64,000 nt of DNA from Deltaproteobacteria bacterium (GCA_016699445.1 CP064976.1:2480001-2544000); one strand, 5' to 3'; shown: positions 9,993-19,742, numbered from the stretch's first letter. A program made the numbers and translations. The notes: generated from the letters alone by a model not told the origin.

Positions 9993-10445
9993 ATGGCTTA
10001 CGAAGAACAGATTGCTCAAATAGTCAGCAGTATTTTGAACACCATGGTGGGTTGGCAAGTAACTCCCTTGAGCCAGTCGGAAATAGTCCCTGAAGATCCT
10101 GAAAAAATTTCAGTCAGTGGCTGTGTCACCATAGGCGGGGATTGGGAAGGTTGTGTTATCCTGACCATGCCTCAAAACATTGCTCATGAATCTGCTGATA
10201 CCATGTTTGCCCTCGATCCCGGAGCTGCTTCCAAAGAAGAAGTGAGGGATTGTGTGGGAGAATTGACCAACATGATTGGTGGAAATTTTAAATCTCAATT
10301 GGAAGGCAAAAATATGCTTTCGATTCCATCGGTGGTGGAAGGAAAAGAATATACAGTATCATCACCGGGTCTGCACCGGGTCTGTAGTCAGCTTTTTGAA
10401 TATGACGGTAAAAATTTTGAAGTGAGTGTACTTCAACGTATTTAA
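9993..10445 (+). CDS. CheX-like CheY-P phosphatase
   Basis: Protein of 150 residues resembling the CheX/CheC family, whose members dephosphorylate CheY-P. The family signature is an Glu-x-x-Asn pair on a helix, seen here as VGELTNMIGGNFKSQL near residues 88-103. The N-terminal half reads as a CheX-type beta sheet (CVTIGGDWEGCVILTMP). ATG 9993 is behind a good AAGGAG. It precedes a CheY-like gene by 12 bases, fitting a phosphatase with its substrate. The active-site assignment is by motif only. Confidence 0.82.
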   Translation: MAYEEQIAQIVSSILNTMVGWQVTPLSQSEIVPEDPEKISVSGCVTIGGDWEGCVILTMPQNIAHESADTMFALDPGAASKEEVRDCVGELTNMIGGNFKSQLEGKNMLSIPSVVEGKEYTVSSPGLHRVCSQLFEYDGKNFEVSVLQRI

Positions 10446-10457
10446 GGGGGGGGAGAT

Positions 10458-10826
10458 ATGCCAAAAAATGTGCTCGTCGTTGACGATTCAGGTGTTATGA
10501 GAAAAATGATTGGTCGCAGTTTAAGACAGGCTGGTCTTGATTGCGGTGAAATTTTTGAGGGTGGGGATGGTGTCGAAGGCTTAAGCCTTCTGAGTAGCCA
10601 TCCAGAAGTCGCCTTGATTTTATCTGATTGGAATATGCCCAATATGGATGGGATCACTTTTGTGAAAGAGGTGAGGGCCAAGGGTATCAATACTCCCATT
10701 GTGATGATCACTACAGAAGCCACAGATTCTAGAGTCGCTGATGTCAAAGCCGCAGGGGCCAATGGTTATGTCTGTAAACCTTTTACCCCTGAAGCACTTC
10801 AAAAAGAATTAGGTGGGTTCTTTTAA
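10458..10826 (+). CDS. cheY: CheY-like single-domain response regulator (third copy)
   Basis: Receiver domain of 122 residues with Asp9-Asp10, phospho-acceptor Asp57 (LILSDWNMPNMDG), Thr in VMITTEA and Lys in YVCKPF. Of the three single-domain regulators in the operon it looks most like canonical motor-binding CheY, and it sits next to the CheX-like phosphatase. The start ATG 10458 follows a G-rich stretch (AAGGGGGGGAG) that acts as the ribosome binding site. Confidence 0.93.
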   Translation: MPKNVLVVDDSGVMRKMIGRSLRQAGLDCGEIFEGGDGVEGLSLLSSHPEVALILSDWNMPNMDGITFVKEVRAKGINTPIVMITTEATDSRVADVKAAGANGYVCKPFTPEALQKELGGFF

Positions 10827-10859
10827 TAAAGGAAACGTCGAAAACTTTTCGACTCGCAT

Positions 10860-11918
10860 ATGATCCCGTTAGTCACCATCGCCGGTGCCAATTTTAACAA
10901 ATTAAATCCTCAGGCCAGGTCTTATTTTGAAGAGATCGCCACCAAGCTTGGCATTTTGGTGAATCAGCCAACCAAGATCGATCAGATCGAAGTTTTTTCG
11001 GGTTCTTTTGAATCCTTCTTTAAATCCTATCCTAAGGATTTCATGCTCACCAAAATGGCATGGGATGGAAAAGAAGGTCTGATTTTATTTTTAACATCCA
11101 TGGGGCTGGCCATTGAAGCTTCAGGATTTATGATGGGATTTCCGGCCAATACTGTTAAGGAAAAAGTCGCCAAGGTTCAATTTGATGGTGAAGTGGAAGA
11201 AGCTTTTGGAGAAGTGTCCAATCAATTGTGGGGAAATATCAATCAATGTCTGATTGGTAAAATCGATAAAAATATCCGACTGTCTCTTAAGACAACCTGC
11301 AAACTACCTCAGGATGGTTCTAAAAATTCTGAAGTCGATGATTTGTTTTATGTGATTCTGAAGTGTCAGGTGCACATGTCGGATGTTGATCCGCAGCCTC
11401 TTTATCTTTTGATTAGTCATCTTTTAGCCAAAGATATTTTTGATGTGTTACTAGAGCCTCCACAAATCGACAAAGAAACTGTGTTTAACAAGCTCACACA
11501 GGATTTGGATGCCGTGACAGCTGAGCAGGTGATGATGAAGGATTATCCAACTATCGATATCAATAAATCCTTAAGTGATGCTTATCAATGTATGATAGAT
11601 CATAAAGTGGACGCGCTCCCTTTGATACAAGCTGGTAAAGTCATTCGAGTGATTACCAAAAATAATCTGGAAATCATAAAATCTGTTTTTTTCGATGCCC
11701 CTGGACAAGAGGAAAGAAATCGAAAAATTCTTCAGTTTCCCCTGATGCGAGTGAGTGCAAATCAAAAGCTGATTTCCGTAGGCCCTCAGGATCTGGTGGG
11801 ATCCATTGTTAAAAAAATGTATGAAACACACATCCACACAATGCCTGTAGTGAATGCAGATTCCCAACTTCTAGGAATGATATTTTCTCTCGATCTTTTA
11901 AGAAAAATTTTAGGGTGA
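10860..11918 (+). CDS. CheC/CheX-like domain fused to a CBS-domain pair
   Basis: Protein of 352 residues, last gene of the chemotaxis operon. The N-terminal ~200 residues are divergent but carry an Glu-x-x-Asn helix (FGEVSNQLWGNINQCL) in a context like CheC/CheX/FliY phosphatases. The C-terminal ~130 residues are two CBS motifs (VMMKDYPTIDINKSLSDA with DALPLIQAGKVIRVIT, then THIHTMPVVNADSQLLGMIF). CBS pairs usually bind adenine nucleotides. A nucleotide-sensing regulator of CheY-P or of the motor switch is an inference from context. It starts with ATG 10860 and has no clear Shine-Dalgarno. Confidence 0.68.
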   Translation: MIPLVTIAGANFNKLNPQARSYFEEIATKLGILVNQPTKIDQIEVFSGSFESFFKSYPKDFMLTKMAWDGKEGLILFLTSMGLAIEASGFMMGFPANTVKEKVAKVQFDGEVEEAFGEVSNQLWGNINQCLIGKIDKNIRLSLKTTCKLPQDGSKNSEVDDLFYVILKCQVHMSDVDPQPLYLLISHLLAKDIFDVLLEPPQIDKETVFNKLTQDLDAVTAEQVMMKDYPTIDINKSLSDAYQCMIDHKVDALPLIQAGKVIRVITKNNLEIIKSVFFDAPGQEERNRKILQFPLMRVSANQKLISVGPQDLVGSIVKKMYETHIHTMPVVNADSQLLGMIFSLDLLRKILG

Positions 11919-11991
11919 TTTTATTCACCTCAGGTCAACTCCTCATAATGACATGTTGAAAAATTGGCTTTCCTGATCTACCCCCACAAGC

Positions 11992-13563
11992 GTGAAAAAT
12001 AAAAACAAGTCGGGGGCTTTTTTTGTAGGTCTTGGAATCTTATTAAGCCGCATCTTTGGTTTGGTTCGTGAACGTGTCTTTGCTCATTATTTTGGAAATT
12101 CAGATGCCGGCGATGCCTTTAAAGCAGCTCTTAAAATTCCCAATTTTCTTCAAAATCTTTTTGGGGAAGGGGCTCTATCCGCCTCTTTTATTCCCGTTTA
12201 TTCCCAACTGGTTGAAAAAGATAAGACTCAAGCAGATCAACTAGCCAAAACCATTTTTGCTTTTCTGGCTTTGGCTGTTTCAGTACTCGTCTTGTTGGGT
12301 GTTTTATTTACAGCATCATTGATAGATTTGATTGCTCCAGGATTTTCGGGTGAAAAAAAAGAACTGACCATTGAGCTCGTACGTATTTTTTTCCCCGGGA
12401 TTGGGTTGCTCGTATTGTCAGCTTGGTGTTTGGGAATTCTCAATAGCCATCGAAAGTTTTTTATCCCCTATGCAGCTCCTGTGATTTGGAATGTCGCTAT
12501 CATCGGCTCATTGCTTTGGGGAGGACGTTTTCAGAGCCAATCGGATTTGGCTGTGACTGCCGCTTGGGGATTAGTGTTGGGAAGTTTTCTGCAGTTTTTT
12601 ATCCAGCTACCAACGACTTTAAAATTAGTTCCTCTTTTACGCACAAACCTTCAACATAAGGCGACTTCAGTAAAAACTGTGATTAAAAATTTTGGTCCAG
12701 CTGTCGTGTCACGAGGGATTGTACAAATCAGCGCCTATATCGACAATGTATTGGCAAGCTGGCTACCCACGGGAGCTGTTTCAGCCTTGGCCTATGCTCA
12801 GACGATTTATCTTTTGCCCATTGGTTTGTTTGGGATGTCGATTTCAGCATCCGAACTTCCCGAACTCTCCCGTACTCAGGTGACTTCTTCGGATAATCAA
12901 GAAGATGCCAATCGGAAGCTGCAAGAGCGTCTTGAGTCTGGGCTTGAAAAAGTTTCTTTTTATATCATTCCTACCGTTGTTGCGTTTTTTGTTTTTGGTG
13001 ATTTGATTGTGAAAACTCTCTTTAAAACAGGACAGTTTGATGAAGAAGCTTCTCAATTAGTCTGGAAAGTTTTGATGGGATCAACAGTAGGGCTTTTGGC
13101 AACGACTTTGGGAAGACTTTATTCCTCTTCTTTTTATGCTCTTCAAGATACTCGGACACCTCTGAAGTTTTCGCTGATTCGTATCCTTTCAACGACCCTT
13201 TTAGGGGTCTTGTTTGCTTTCTATCTTCCTAAAGCCCTGAATATTTCTCCCTTATGGGGAACAGCAGGGCTTACTTCTTCTGCAGGAATTTCAGGATGGA
13301 TTGAATACATGATGCTCAAGCAGGCCTTGCAAAAAAAAATAGGATTAAAAATTCGAGAAAGACACATCCAAAAGCTTTGGATCAGTGCTATTTTTGCAGG
13401 GATTTGTGTTTTTTTGATCAAAAAAATCCTTGTTTTGGGAGCCGTTTCCATCTTACTGGCCCTTCATGCAGGGGTTTTTGGGATTTTATACATGTTGATC
13501 GCTTCTTTTTTTCATATTCCTTCAGCTGAAGTGTTTATGAAAAAAATTAAGCAACATCTGTAG
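11992..13563 (+). CDS. murJ: Lipid II flippase MurJ
   Basis: Integral membrane protein of 523 residues of the MurJ/MviN family, which moves lipid II across the inner membrane for peptidoglycan synthesis. The diagnostic N-terminal region is clear (LLSRIFGLVRERVFAHYFG, then DAFKAALKIPNFLQNLFGEG and SASFIPVYSQ). The rest is a run of hydrophobic helices consistent with 14 transmembrane segments. The start is GTG 11992, giving MKNKNKSGAFFVGLG; no ATG fits. It follows the chemotaxis operon by 73 bases and is probably a separate unit. Confidence 0.95.
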   Translation: MKNKNKSGAFFVGLGILLSRIFGLVRERVFAHYFGNSDAGDAFKAALKIPNFLQNLFGEGALSASFIPVYSQLVEKDKTQADQLAKTIFAFLALAVSVLVLLGVLFTASLIDLIAPGFSGEKKELTIELVRIFFPGIGLLVLSAWCLGILNSHRKFFIPYAAPVIWNVAIIGSLLWGGRFQSQSDLAVTAAWGLVLGSFLQFFIQLPTTLKLVPLLRTNLQHKATSVKTVIKNFGPAVVSRGIVQISAYIDNVLASWLPTGAVSALAYAQTIYLLPIGLFGMSISASELPELSRTQVTSSDNQEDANRKLQERLESGLEKVSFYIIPTVVAFFVFGDLIVKTLFKTGQFDEEASQLVWKVLMGSTVGLLATTLGRLYSSSFYALQDTRTPLKFSLIRILSTTLLGVLFAFYLPKALNISPLWGTAGLTSSAGISGWIEYMMLKQALQKKIGLKIRERHIQKLWISAIFAGICVFLIKKILVLGAVSILLALHAGVFGILYMLIASFFHIPSAEVFMKKIKQHL

Positions 13564-13600
13564 GATAGACGCCGATAACATCCCTAATACATTAATAAAA

Positions 13601-15612
13601 ATGAAAAAATTACTCCTCACTTTGAGTTTCGGTGTTTTTCTATTGTCTTTGCTCAAGCGGCAAAGGCTTTTACAATTTCTTGTGATCCATCTTTTCAATG
13701 TCGTGATGCCATGGGGCGCGACGTCTATGTCGCCTGTCAAAGAGTGGTGTGTGATCGTACGGTGGGGCCCTTCGTCCTGATGGGATGTTAAGTGGCTTGT
13801 GTCGTGTGAGCACGAGTCCTGCCGATCGTAATCACACTTGTTGTACCTCCTATGCTGAATGTGATGATAGAAATGCCTGTACCAAAGACGAATGTAACCT
13901 CACGACCAATACATGTGTTCACACCATGTCTTTGCCTCCTTCAACGCCTCCTGATGAATGTAAACAGTGGGATTGCAGGCTTTCTGATGGTGTGTGGAAT
14001 CTTGTGCCAACCTCGGACGGGATGGCCTGTAGAGATGATGGAAATAGCTGCACACTGGATCGCTGTCAGATGGGTGCTTGCGCGCATCCAGCATTACCAA
14101 GTCCAACAACCCCTCCGATGCCTTGTTACCAATGGTCTTGTTTAGGAGGATCCACAGGTTGGATTCAAACCCCTAATGATACTTTATCTTGTGATGATGG
14201 AAATCCATGTACCAACACCGCCTGTCGTTCGGGGCATTGCCAGGATATAACCACTCCAGCCGAAGCTTCACTTTTGTGTCCACGTCCTCGATGCACAGCT
14301 TTGGATGCTGCTACAACATGTGATGACAGAGATCCTTGCACTGTGGATACGTGTTCATCCGGATTTTGCCGTAATTCACCAGTCACAGCAGCTTCTATTG
14401 ATGATAGTAATTTGTGCACTCAAGACATGTGTTCTCCAGATAGGGGTATTACCCATACGCCTCTTGTTTTTAATGATAACAATGTTTGTACGACTGATTC
14501 CTGTGATGCACGCACTGGACTTCCATTGTTTGTCCCTCGTCCTGTTGAGGATGATGGGAATCCTTGTACAAAAGACGTTTGTGATCCTGTTTTTGGAATG
14601 TTGCATAGTCTGGATATCAGTCGGGGTTATGAATGTTTTGAAGGCAGTGATTGTGACATGAGTACTTGTCGAAGACGAATTGTATCGATTCCAACCTGTA
14701 CGGTAGATTGTCGCCAGACGTTTATGAGTCTGATAGGTATTCGAGTTGTTCCTCAAAATGAATCCAATGTTCAATGTGCTTTTAGTCTCAATACTCAAGG
14801 AGTGACAGGGATTAGTTGTCGTGGTGAGAGTGGAGATTTTACAACATCAGGAAGCCTTCCTGTGGAGACGGGTACGACTGGGCTCAAAACCATTCGGGCT
14901 TTTTGTAAAACACCCAGTGATTATCGTTTTTCCTGCGAAGATAATTTGAGTGTGATCGCACGTGTGGGAAGTGGTGGATCTGGAGGCCAAGTTGGAAGTG
15001 GGGGAATGAATGGTGCTGCTGGAAGTGGAGGTATCTCTTTACAAGCTTCGGGAGGTGGTTCGGGACGTGGCAGCGCCGGAAGTGGTGGTATTTCTCCTCC
15101 CATTCCAACAGTGGTTGGTTTTTCAAATTATGATGTTTATTTTTGTGTCGCCAATGAAACGACAGCTTTTAATTTAAGAGGAGAGAGAATTGAGTTGGCC
15201 ACACCTTGTCCTGAACTTCCTGTGGCTCAAGCTGTTGAAGATGATCAGAGATTGATTGCCGAAACATTGTTGGATGTGGATCCTGCCAGTGATCATTTTG
15301 CCCAAAATGTCCGGCCTTGATTGCTTTGACAGTTCAAAATGGATGTCTTCTGAAATGGATCGTAGTCTTTATGCCTTACAAACAGGTTCGGCATCGACGT
15401 CTTCGATGTCTTTTCGTCAAATTCTTCCAGCTGAAAAACCAATTGTACGGAGTAATTTTAATCGTTATTTTCGTGTGACGGCCTATGGTATTGAAAATCA
15501 AATGTCCAATTCCACAGATGCACATCCTTTGTTTTCAGAAAATGCTTCTACTCCTCAAGCTATCTTACTTAACTTTGAACGTATTTATGCCGAAGGCGGG
15601 GTTGTTCCCTGA
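13601..15612 (+). CDS. Secreted Cys-rich repeat protein (three frameshifts)
   Basis: About 670 residues when restored. One T added to T5 at 13635-13639 gives a clean signal peptide (MKKLLLTLSFGVFSIVFAQA, then AKA and mature FTISCDPSFQC). A lost base at 13765-13770 and an extra base near 15296-15307 are also needed to keep the frame. The mature N-terminal half has repeated DDGNxCTxDxC units with regularly spaced Cys, a pattern common in secreted myxobacterial proteins. Then come a beta-rich stretch, a Gly/Ser linker with GSGG blocks and a C-terminal domain of unknown type. No function can be assigned. Three breaks in one gene allow for a pseudogene, but each is a one-base slip. Confidence 0.72.
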
Positions 15613-15618
15613 TTTTAC

Positions 15619-16176
15619 ATGAGTAAAGCATTTGTTCGTGAAGAAGATTCACAAGAAGATGATTTAGAAGAGGAAGGTCCCAAAATTCCTCTTGGTTCTA
15701 AAAACTACATCACACCCAATGGTTTCAAAAAACTTAAAGACGAATTTTCAGCCCTCATGAATGAAGAGCGTCCCGCTCTGACCAAAACGATTGCTTGGGC
15801 TGCGGGCAATGGAGACCGTTCGGAAAATGCAGATTATATTTATGGTAAACGTCGCCTGCGTGAAATTGACCGTAGGATTCGATTTTTGACTAAGAGAATA
15901 GAAAGCGCTGAAGTCATTGACCCAGCAACGTTAAATTTGGATGAAGTTCGTTTTGGGGCCACCGTGACCTTGATGGATCTGGATGACGAGACGGAAAAAA
16001 CATACACTATTGTCGGTGTCGATGAAATCAACATGTCCAAAAACCACATCAGCTGGACCTCACCTCTGGCGACAGCTATTCTCAAAGCTCAAGAAGGAGA
16101 TGTGATTAACTTTCGTTCTCCTAAAGGGCTCAGAGAATTAGAAGTTTTGAAAATTGTTTATCAATCTTTAGCCTGA
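15619..16176 (+). CDS. greB: Transcription elongation factor GreB
   Basis: Factor of 185 residues that rescues backtracked RNA polymerase by stimulating transcript cleavage. The N-terminal coiled coil with the two acidic tip residues and the GreB signature (GDRSENADYIYGKRRLREID) are plain, followed by the FKBP-like C-terminal domain. An acidic N-terminal extension of about 25 residues (REEDSQEDDLEEEG) precedes the coiled coil. The GreB type is preferred to GreA because of YIYGKRRLREIDRRIRFL. It ends convergently with thiC, overlapping by 16 bases. Confidence 0.93.
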   Translation: MSKAFVREEDSQEDDLEEEGPKIPLGSKNYITPNGFKKLKDEFSALMNEERPALTKTIAWAAGNGDRSENADYIYGKRRLREIDRRIRFLTKRIESAEVIDPATLNLDEVRFGATVTLMDLDDETEKTYTIVGVDEINMSKNHISWTSPLATAILKAQEGDVINFRSPKGLRELEVLKIVYQSLA

Positions 16177-17651
16177 CTGACATCCTGAGAAATTCTCATC
16201 GAACAAAAATGTGGACCACACATTGAGCAGTAGTGAGCTGATTTGGCGGAATCCTTCGGAAGGGTTTCGTCGTGATAAGCTTTGGCTGTGCTAGGATCTA
16301 GTGAAAGATTAAACTGATCCTCCCAACGAAATTCAAACCGCGCTTTGGAGAGGGCGTTATCACGCTCTTGGGCTCGTGGATGACCTTTGGCCAAGTCGGC
16401 TGCGTGAGCCGCAATCTTGTAGGCGATCACACCTGATTTGACATCGTCACGATTGGGGAGTCCTAAATGTTCTTTGGGCGTCACATAGCAAAGTAGGGCA
16501 CAACCAAAAGATCCAATCATCGCCGCACCAATCATGGATGTCATGTGGTCGTAGCCAGGTGCGATATCGGTGGTGAGAGGTCCCAAAGTATAAAAGGGTG
16601 CTTCATGACATTCTTGAAGCTGCTTATCCATATTCTCCTTGATGAGATGCATGGGGACGTGTCCAGGGCCTTCGATCATGGTTTGCACATCGTGTTTCCA
16701 GGCAATTTTAGTCAGCTCACCAAGAGTTTTTAATTCAGCAAACTGAGCGGCATCGTTGGCATCATGAATCGATCCCGGACGCAATCCATCACCTAATGAA
16801 AACTCACATCGTAAGCTTTCATGATTTCGCAAATATCTTCAAAATGAGTATAGAGAAAATTTTCCTGATTTTTAATCTGAGACCATTTGGCCATAATCGC
16901 CCCACCTCGTGAGACAATTCCCGTAAGACGTTTTGTGGTGAGAGGAATAAAATCCATCAAAACACCAGCATGAATCGTAAAATAATCAACACCTTGTTCC
17001 GCTTGCTCGATCAAGGTTTGTTTGAAAACTTCCCACGAAAGATCTTCGATTTTTCCATTCACTTTTTCTAAGGCCTGATAAATCGGCACGGTTCCAATGG
17101 GCACGGGGCTGTTACGAATAATCCATTCGCGAGTTTCATGAATATTTTTTCCCGTCGAAAGATCCATGACGGTATCAGCACCCCATCTGGTAGCCCAGAC
17201 AAGCTTTTCCACTTCGTCTTCAATGCTGGAAGCCAGAGCTGAGTTTCCGATATTGGCATTGATCTTCACCAAAAAATTGCGGCCGATGATCATGGGTTCG
17301 AGCTCGGTATGATGGATATTGGCTGGAATAATCGCACGGCCACGGCGATTTCATCGCGGACAAATTCGGGAGAGAGATTTTCACGGATAGCGACAAATTC
17401 CATTTCTTCCGTGATGATTCCTTTTTTGGCAAAATGCATTTGGGAAAAGTTTTTGGTGCCAGAAGCTTTTCGCTTTTCAATCCACGGAGAGCGAATTTTC
17501 AAAAGGCCTTCTTTGACATTGATGCGGACATCAGGATCGGTGTGTGGACCAGATGTGTCATAGAGAACCACAGGTGGGTTATTTCCCGTTTGAGTGATTT
17601 CTTTCATCGGAACACGAATATCGTGAGATCCTTGCAGATATATTTTTTCAT
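16161..17651 (-). CDS. thiC: Phosphomethylpyrimidine synthase ThiC (three frameshifts)
   Basis: Radical SAM enzyme that makes HMP phosphate, the pyrimidine half of thiamine, from aminoimidazole ribotide. Restored length is about 497 residues. The C-terminal iron-sulfur motif is seen in CSMCGPHFC, with IEGPGHVPMH and DIAPGYDHMTSMIG upstream. Breaks: A6 just after the start (17643-17648; one more A gives MKKIYLQGSHDIRVP), a lost C near 17344-17346 (restores RGRAIIPANIHHTELEPMI) and a lost T at 16799-16802 (restores AYDVSFSLGDGLRPGS). The ATG at 17651 overlaps the thiH stop as ATGA. Last gene of the thi operon. Confidence 0.93.
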
Positions 17652-18596
17652 AAACTCTCCCAATCCTTCCAAACAGGCTCGTAGCCTTTTTGTTGGATGA
17701 CGTGAGCCACTTCTTCAGGGCTACGATCATCTTCGATTTCAAATTGTTTCAAACTTTTTCAGGTTGTTGATAACCACCAGGTTCTAGGCGTGAACCCGCA
17801 CTCATGCGTGTGATACCTAAACCTATCAATTGATCACGCAGAGCAGGTGATTCGCGTGTGGATAAAACAATGCCCACTTCTGGAAGTTCACAACGAAGCA
17901 TCGCAATCAATTCAATAAACTCCTCATCAGAAACAGGGTGGGGAATTTCAAATGATGAAGCGCACGGACGCAAGCGTGGTAGGCTGATGGTAATTTCTGT
18001 TTGCCAATATTTTTTCTGAATGTGTCGGACATGTTTGATGAGAGCTGCCGCATCTTTTTGATGATCGGCAAGCCCCAGAAGAATACCCATTCCCAATTGA
18101 CGGACTCCGGCTTTAGCAACTTCTTCAGGTGCTAGGATGCGTTGTTGGTAATCTTTCTTAGGACCGCCTTTGTGCATTTTGGCGTAAATCTCAGGATCGT
18201 AAGTCTCTTGATACATGACGACTCCGTCCAATCCAGCTTGAGTCAAACGTCGGTAAACAGCAGCCTCAAAAGGTGCGACTTCAATCGAGAGTGCAGACAC
18301 AAATGGCTTTAGCTTCAACAGACAAGCTTCCAAGTAATCCGGCGATACGTGTTTGGGATGTTCGCCTGCGACAAGCAAAATATGCTGAAAATTTTGATGT
18401 ATGAGAAACTGAGCTTCACTTAAAACCTCATCAGGAGTGAGTGTTTTGCGTTCAATTCTATTTTCACGACTAAAGCCGCAATAGGTACAGGTATCGACAC
18501 ATTCATTTGAAAGATAAAGTGGTGCGTAGAGTTGGATGGTTTTTCCAAAACGTTGAAGGTGAGATCGCGGGCTTTTTTTAATAATTGTATATTCAT
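17648..18596 (-). CDS. thiH: Tyrosine lyase ThiH (two frameshifts, short N-terminus)
   Basis: Radical SAM enzyme that cleaves tyrosine to give dehydroglycine for thiazole synthesis with ThiG and ThiS. The CxxxCxxC cluster motif is CVDTCTYCGF, and the fold ends with SAGSRLEPGGY. One lost C at 18558-18559 hides the start: the repaired frame begins at ATG 18596 (MNIQLLKKARDLTLQRFGKT). A lost A in the run at 17755-17759 removes the conserved tail (SLKQFEIEDDRSPEEVAHV, ending GYEPVWKDWESL). At about 316 residues it lacks roughly 50 N-terminal residues found in typical ThiH; a palindromic repeat lies right against its start. Confidence 0.9.
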
Positions 18597-18598
18597 AT

Positions 18599-18675
18599 CG
18601 TAGGGGCGCCATTCATGGCGCCCGATTAATTAAGGCGTGATAATAAATCAGGGCGTGATAAATCACGCCCCTACG
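18599..18675. repeat. Palindromic repeat, copy 1 (double hairpin, thiG-thiH junction)
   Basis: A 77-base element bounded by CGTAGGGGCG and CGCCCCTACG. It holds two palindromes, GGGCGCCATTCATGGCGCCC and GGCGTGATAAATCACGCC, joined by an AT-rich spacer with a degenerate third half. It fills the whole gap between thiG and thiH; its edge supplies the thiG stop codon (TAG at 18673-18671) and ends two bases before the thiH ATG. Same family as the copies at 28436, 28813, 30801 and 36504. Confidence 0.85.
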
Positions 18676-19450
18676 GCCTAATCATTCCTTCCAATGCGCT
18701 TGAGGCCTGGGCGGTCATTTTTTCTTCAGATCGTCCCGCCAAAAATCCACGGCGCCCCGCAATTACCGCATGTTTAAACGCTCCTGCCATGCTGACAGGA
18801 TCTTGAGCTGTGGCAATAGCGGTATTGACCAACACCGCATCGGCTCCCATTTCCATGGCTTCACAGGCATGAGAGGGTACGCCGAGTCCGGCATCGATCA
18901 CGATGGGGACATTGGATTGCTCAATAATTATCCTCAACGTCTCTCGCAGTTGAAGGCCACGATTGGAGCCAATCGGTGACGCCATCGGCATGACGACAGG
19001 ACAGCCGACATCTTCTAAGCGTTTGGCCAAAGTTGGATCGGCCTGAATGTAGGGGAAAATGGCAAAGCCTTCTTGAGTGAGTGTGCGTGCGGCTTCTAGT
19101 GTCTCCAAAGGATCTGGCATGAGGTAACGTGGATCAGGAATCACTTCGAGCTTCACCCAATCTCCAAGTCCCGCTTCACGCGCCAGACGTGCTAAGAAAA
19201 TAGCTTCTTTGGCTGTGCGCGCTCCGGAAGTATTGGGTAATAGGGTAAAACGTTTACGATCAATAAAATGAAGAATATCTTCATCTGGTTTTTTAAAATC
19301 AACCCGACGTAGAGCCACAGTGACAAGACTGGCATCACTGGCTTCCAAGGCTTCTTTCATGACTTGATGAGAAGAAAATTTTCCAGTGCCGACAAAAAGG
19401 CGAGAAGTGATTTCTTTTCCGCCTCCGCCAATGATGAATGAGTTTGTCAT
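18671..19450 (-). CDS. thiG: Thiazole synthase ThiG
   Basis: Enzyme of about 259 residues that condenses deoxyxylulose phosphate, dehydroglycine and ThiS-thiocarboxylate into the thiazole phosphate. Visible family motifs are SRLFVGTGKF, the Schiff-base region (LVTVALRRVD), VKLEVIPDPRYLMPDP, MPMASPIGSNRGL and VIDAGLGVPSHA. I start it at ATG 19450 (MTNSFIIGGGGKEI), two bases past the thiS stop; the frame is open further upstream through thiS but that extension is not conserved. The natural end (SSALEGMIRP) is followed at once by a stop supplied by the palindromic repeat. Confidence 0.95.
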   Translation of the reverse strand: MTNSFIIGGGGKEITSRLFVGTGKFSSHQVMKEALEASDASLVTVALRRVDFKKPDEDILHFIDRKRFTLLPNTSGARTAKEAIFLARLAREAGLGDWVKLEVIPDPRYLMPDPLETLEAARTLTQEGFAIFPYIQADPTLAKRLEDVGCPVVMPMASPIGSNRGLQLRETLRIIIEQSNVPIVIDAGLGVPSHACEAMEMGADAVLVNTAIATAQDPVSMAGAFKHAVIAGRRGFLAGRSEEKMTAQASSALEGMIRP

Positions 19451-19451
19451 A

Positions 19452-19655
19452 TTAACCCCCTCCAACTGCACGGATGAGTTCGATGACGTCATTGTGCCGG
19501 ATTGTGTGTGTTTCAAACTGTGAATGGGAAATAATTTCCGCATTGATGGCAATCGCCAGAGCTTTGTTTTCTATTTTGAGCTGTGAAAGTAGGGTGGAAA
19601 GAGAAATTTCCGAATCAAAAGTCTGAATCTGTCCATTGACAGTAATCGTAATCAT
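19452..19655 (-). CDS. thiS: Sulfur carrier protein ThiS
   Basis: Small ubiquitin-like sulfur carrier of 67 residues that ends in Gly-Gly, the tail that is adenylated and thiocarboxylated to supply sulfur for thiazole formation. The start is ATG 19655 (MITITVNGQIQTF), placed five to six bases after the GGAGG that forms the 3' edge of the TPP riboswitch. It leads the thiS-thiG-thiH-thiC operon. No thiF or thiE lies in this window. Confidence 0.95.
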   Translation of the reverse strand: MITITVNGQIQTFDSEISLSTLLSQLKIENKALAIAINAEIISHSQFETHTIRHNDVIELIRAVGGG

Positions 19656-19658
19656 GTT

Positions 19659-19742
19659 TCCCTCCGCCCGCATTATCGGGATCAGGTTTTAAGGGTTTCT
19701 CTGTCTCAACAGAGATCTCAGCTGACCATCAGCACCCCTGAT
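19659..19742 (-). promoter_or_regulatory. TPP riboswitch (THI element)
   Basis: Read on the minus strand, the conserved TPP aptamer blocks appear in order: CAGGGGTGCT, GCTGAGA, a variable stem (TCTCTGTTGAGACAGAGA), AACCCTTAAAACCTGATC and GATAATGCGGGCGGAGGGA. The last block contains the thiS ribosome binding site (GGAGG), six bases from the ATG, so ligand binding probably controls translation start directly. No terminator lies between aptamer and thiS. The aptamer begins two to three bases after the stop of the upstream coiled-coil gene. Confidence 0.97.
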
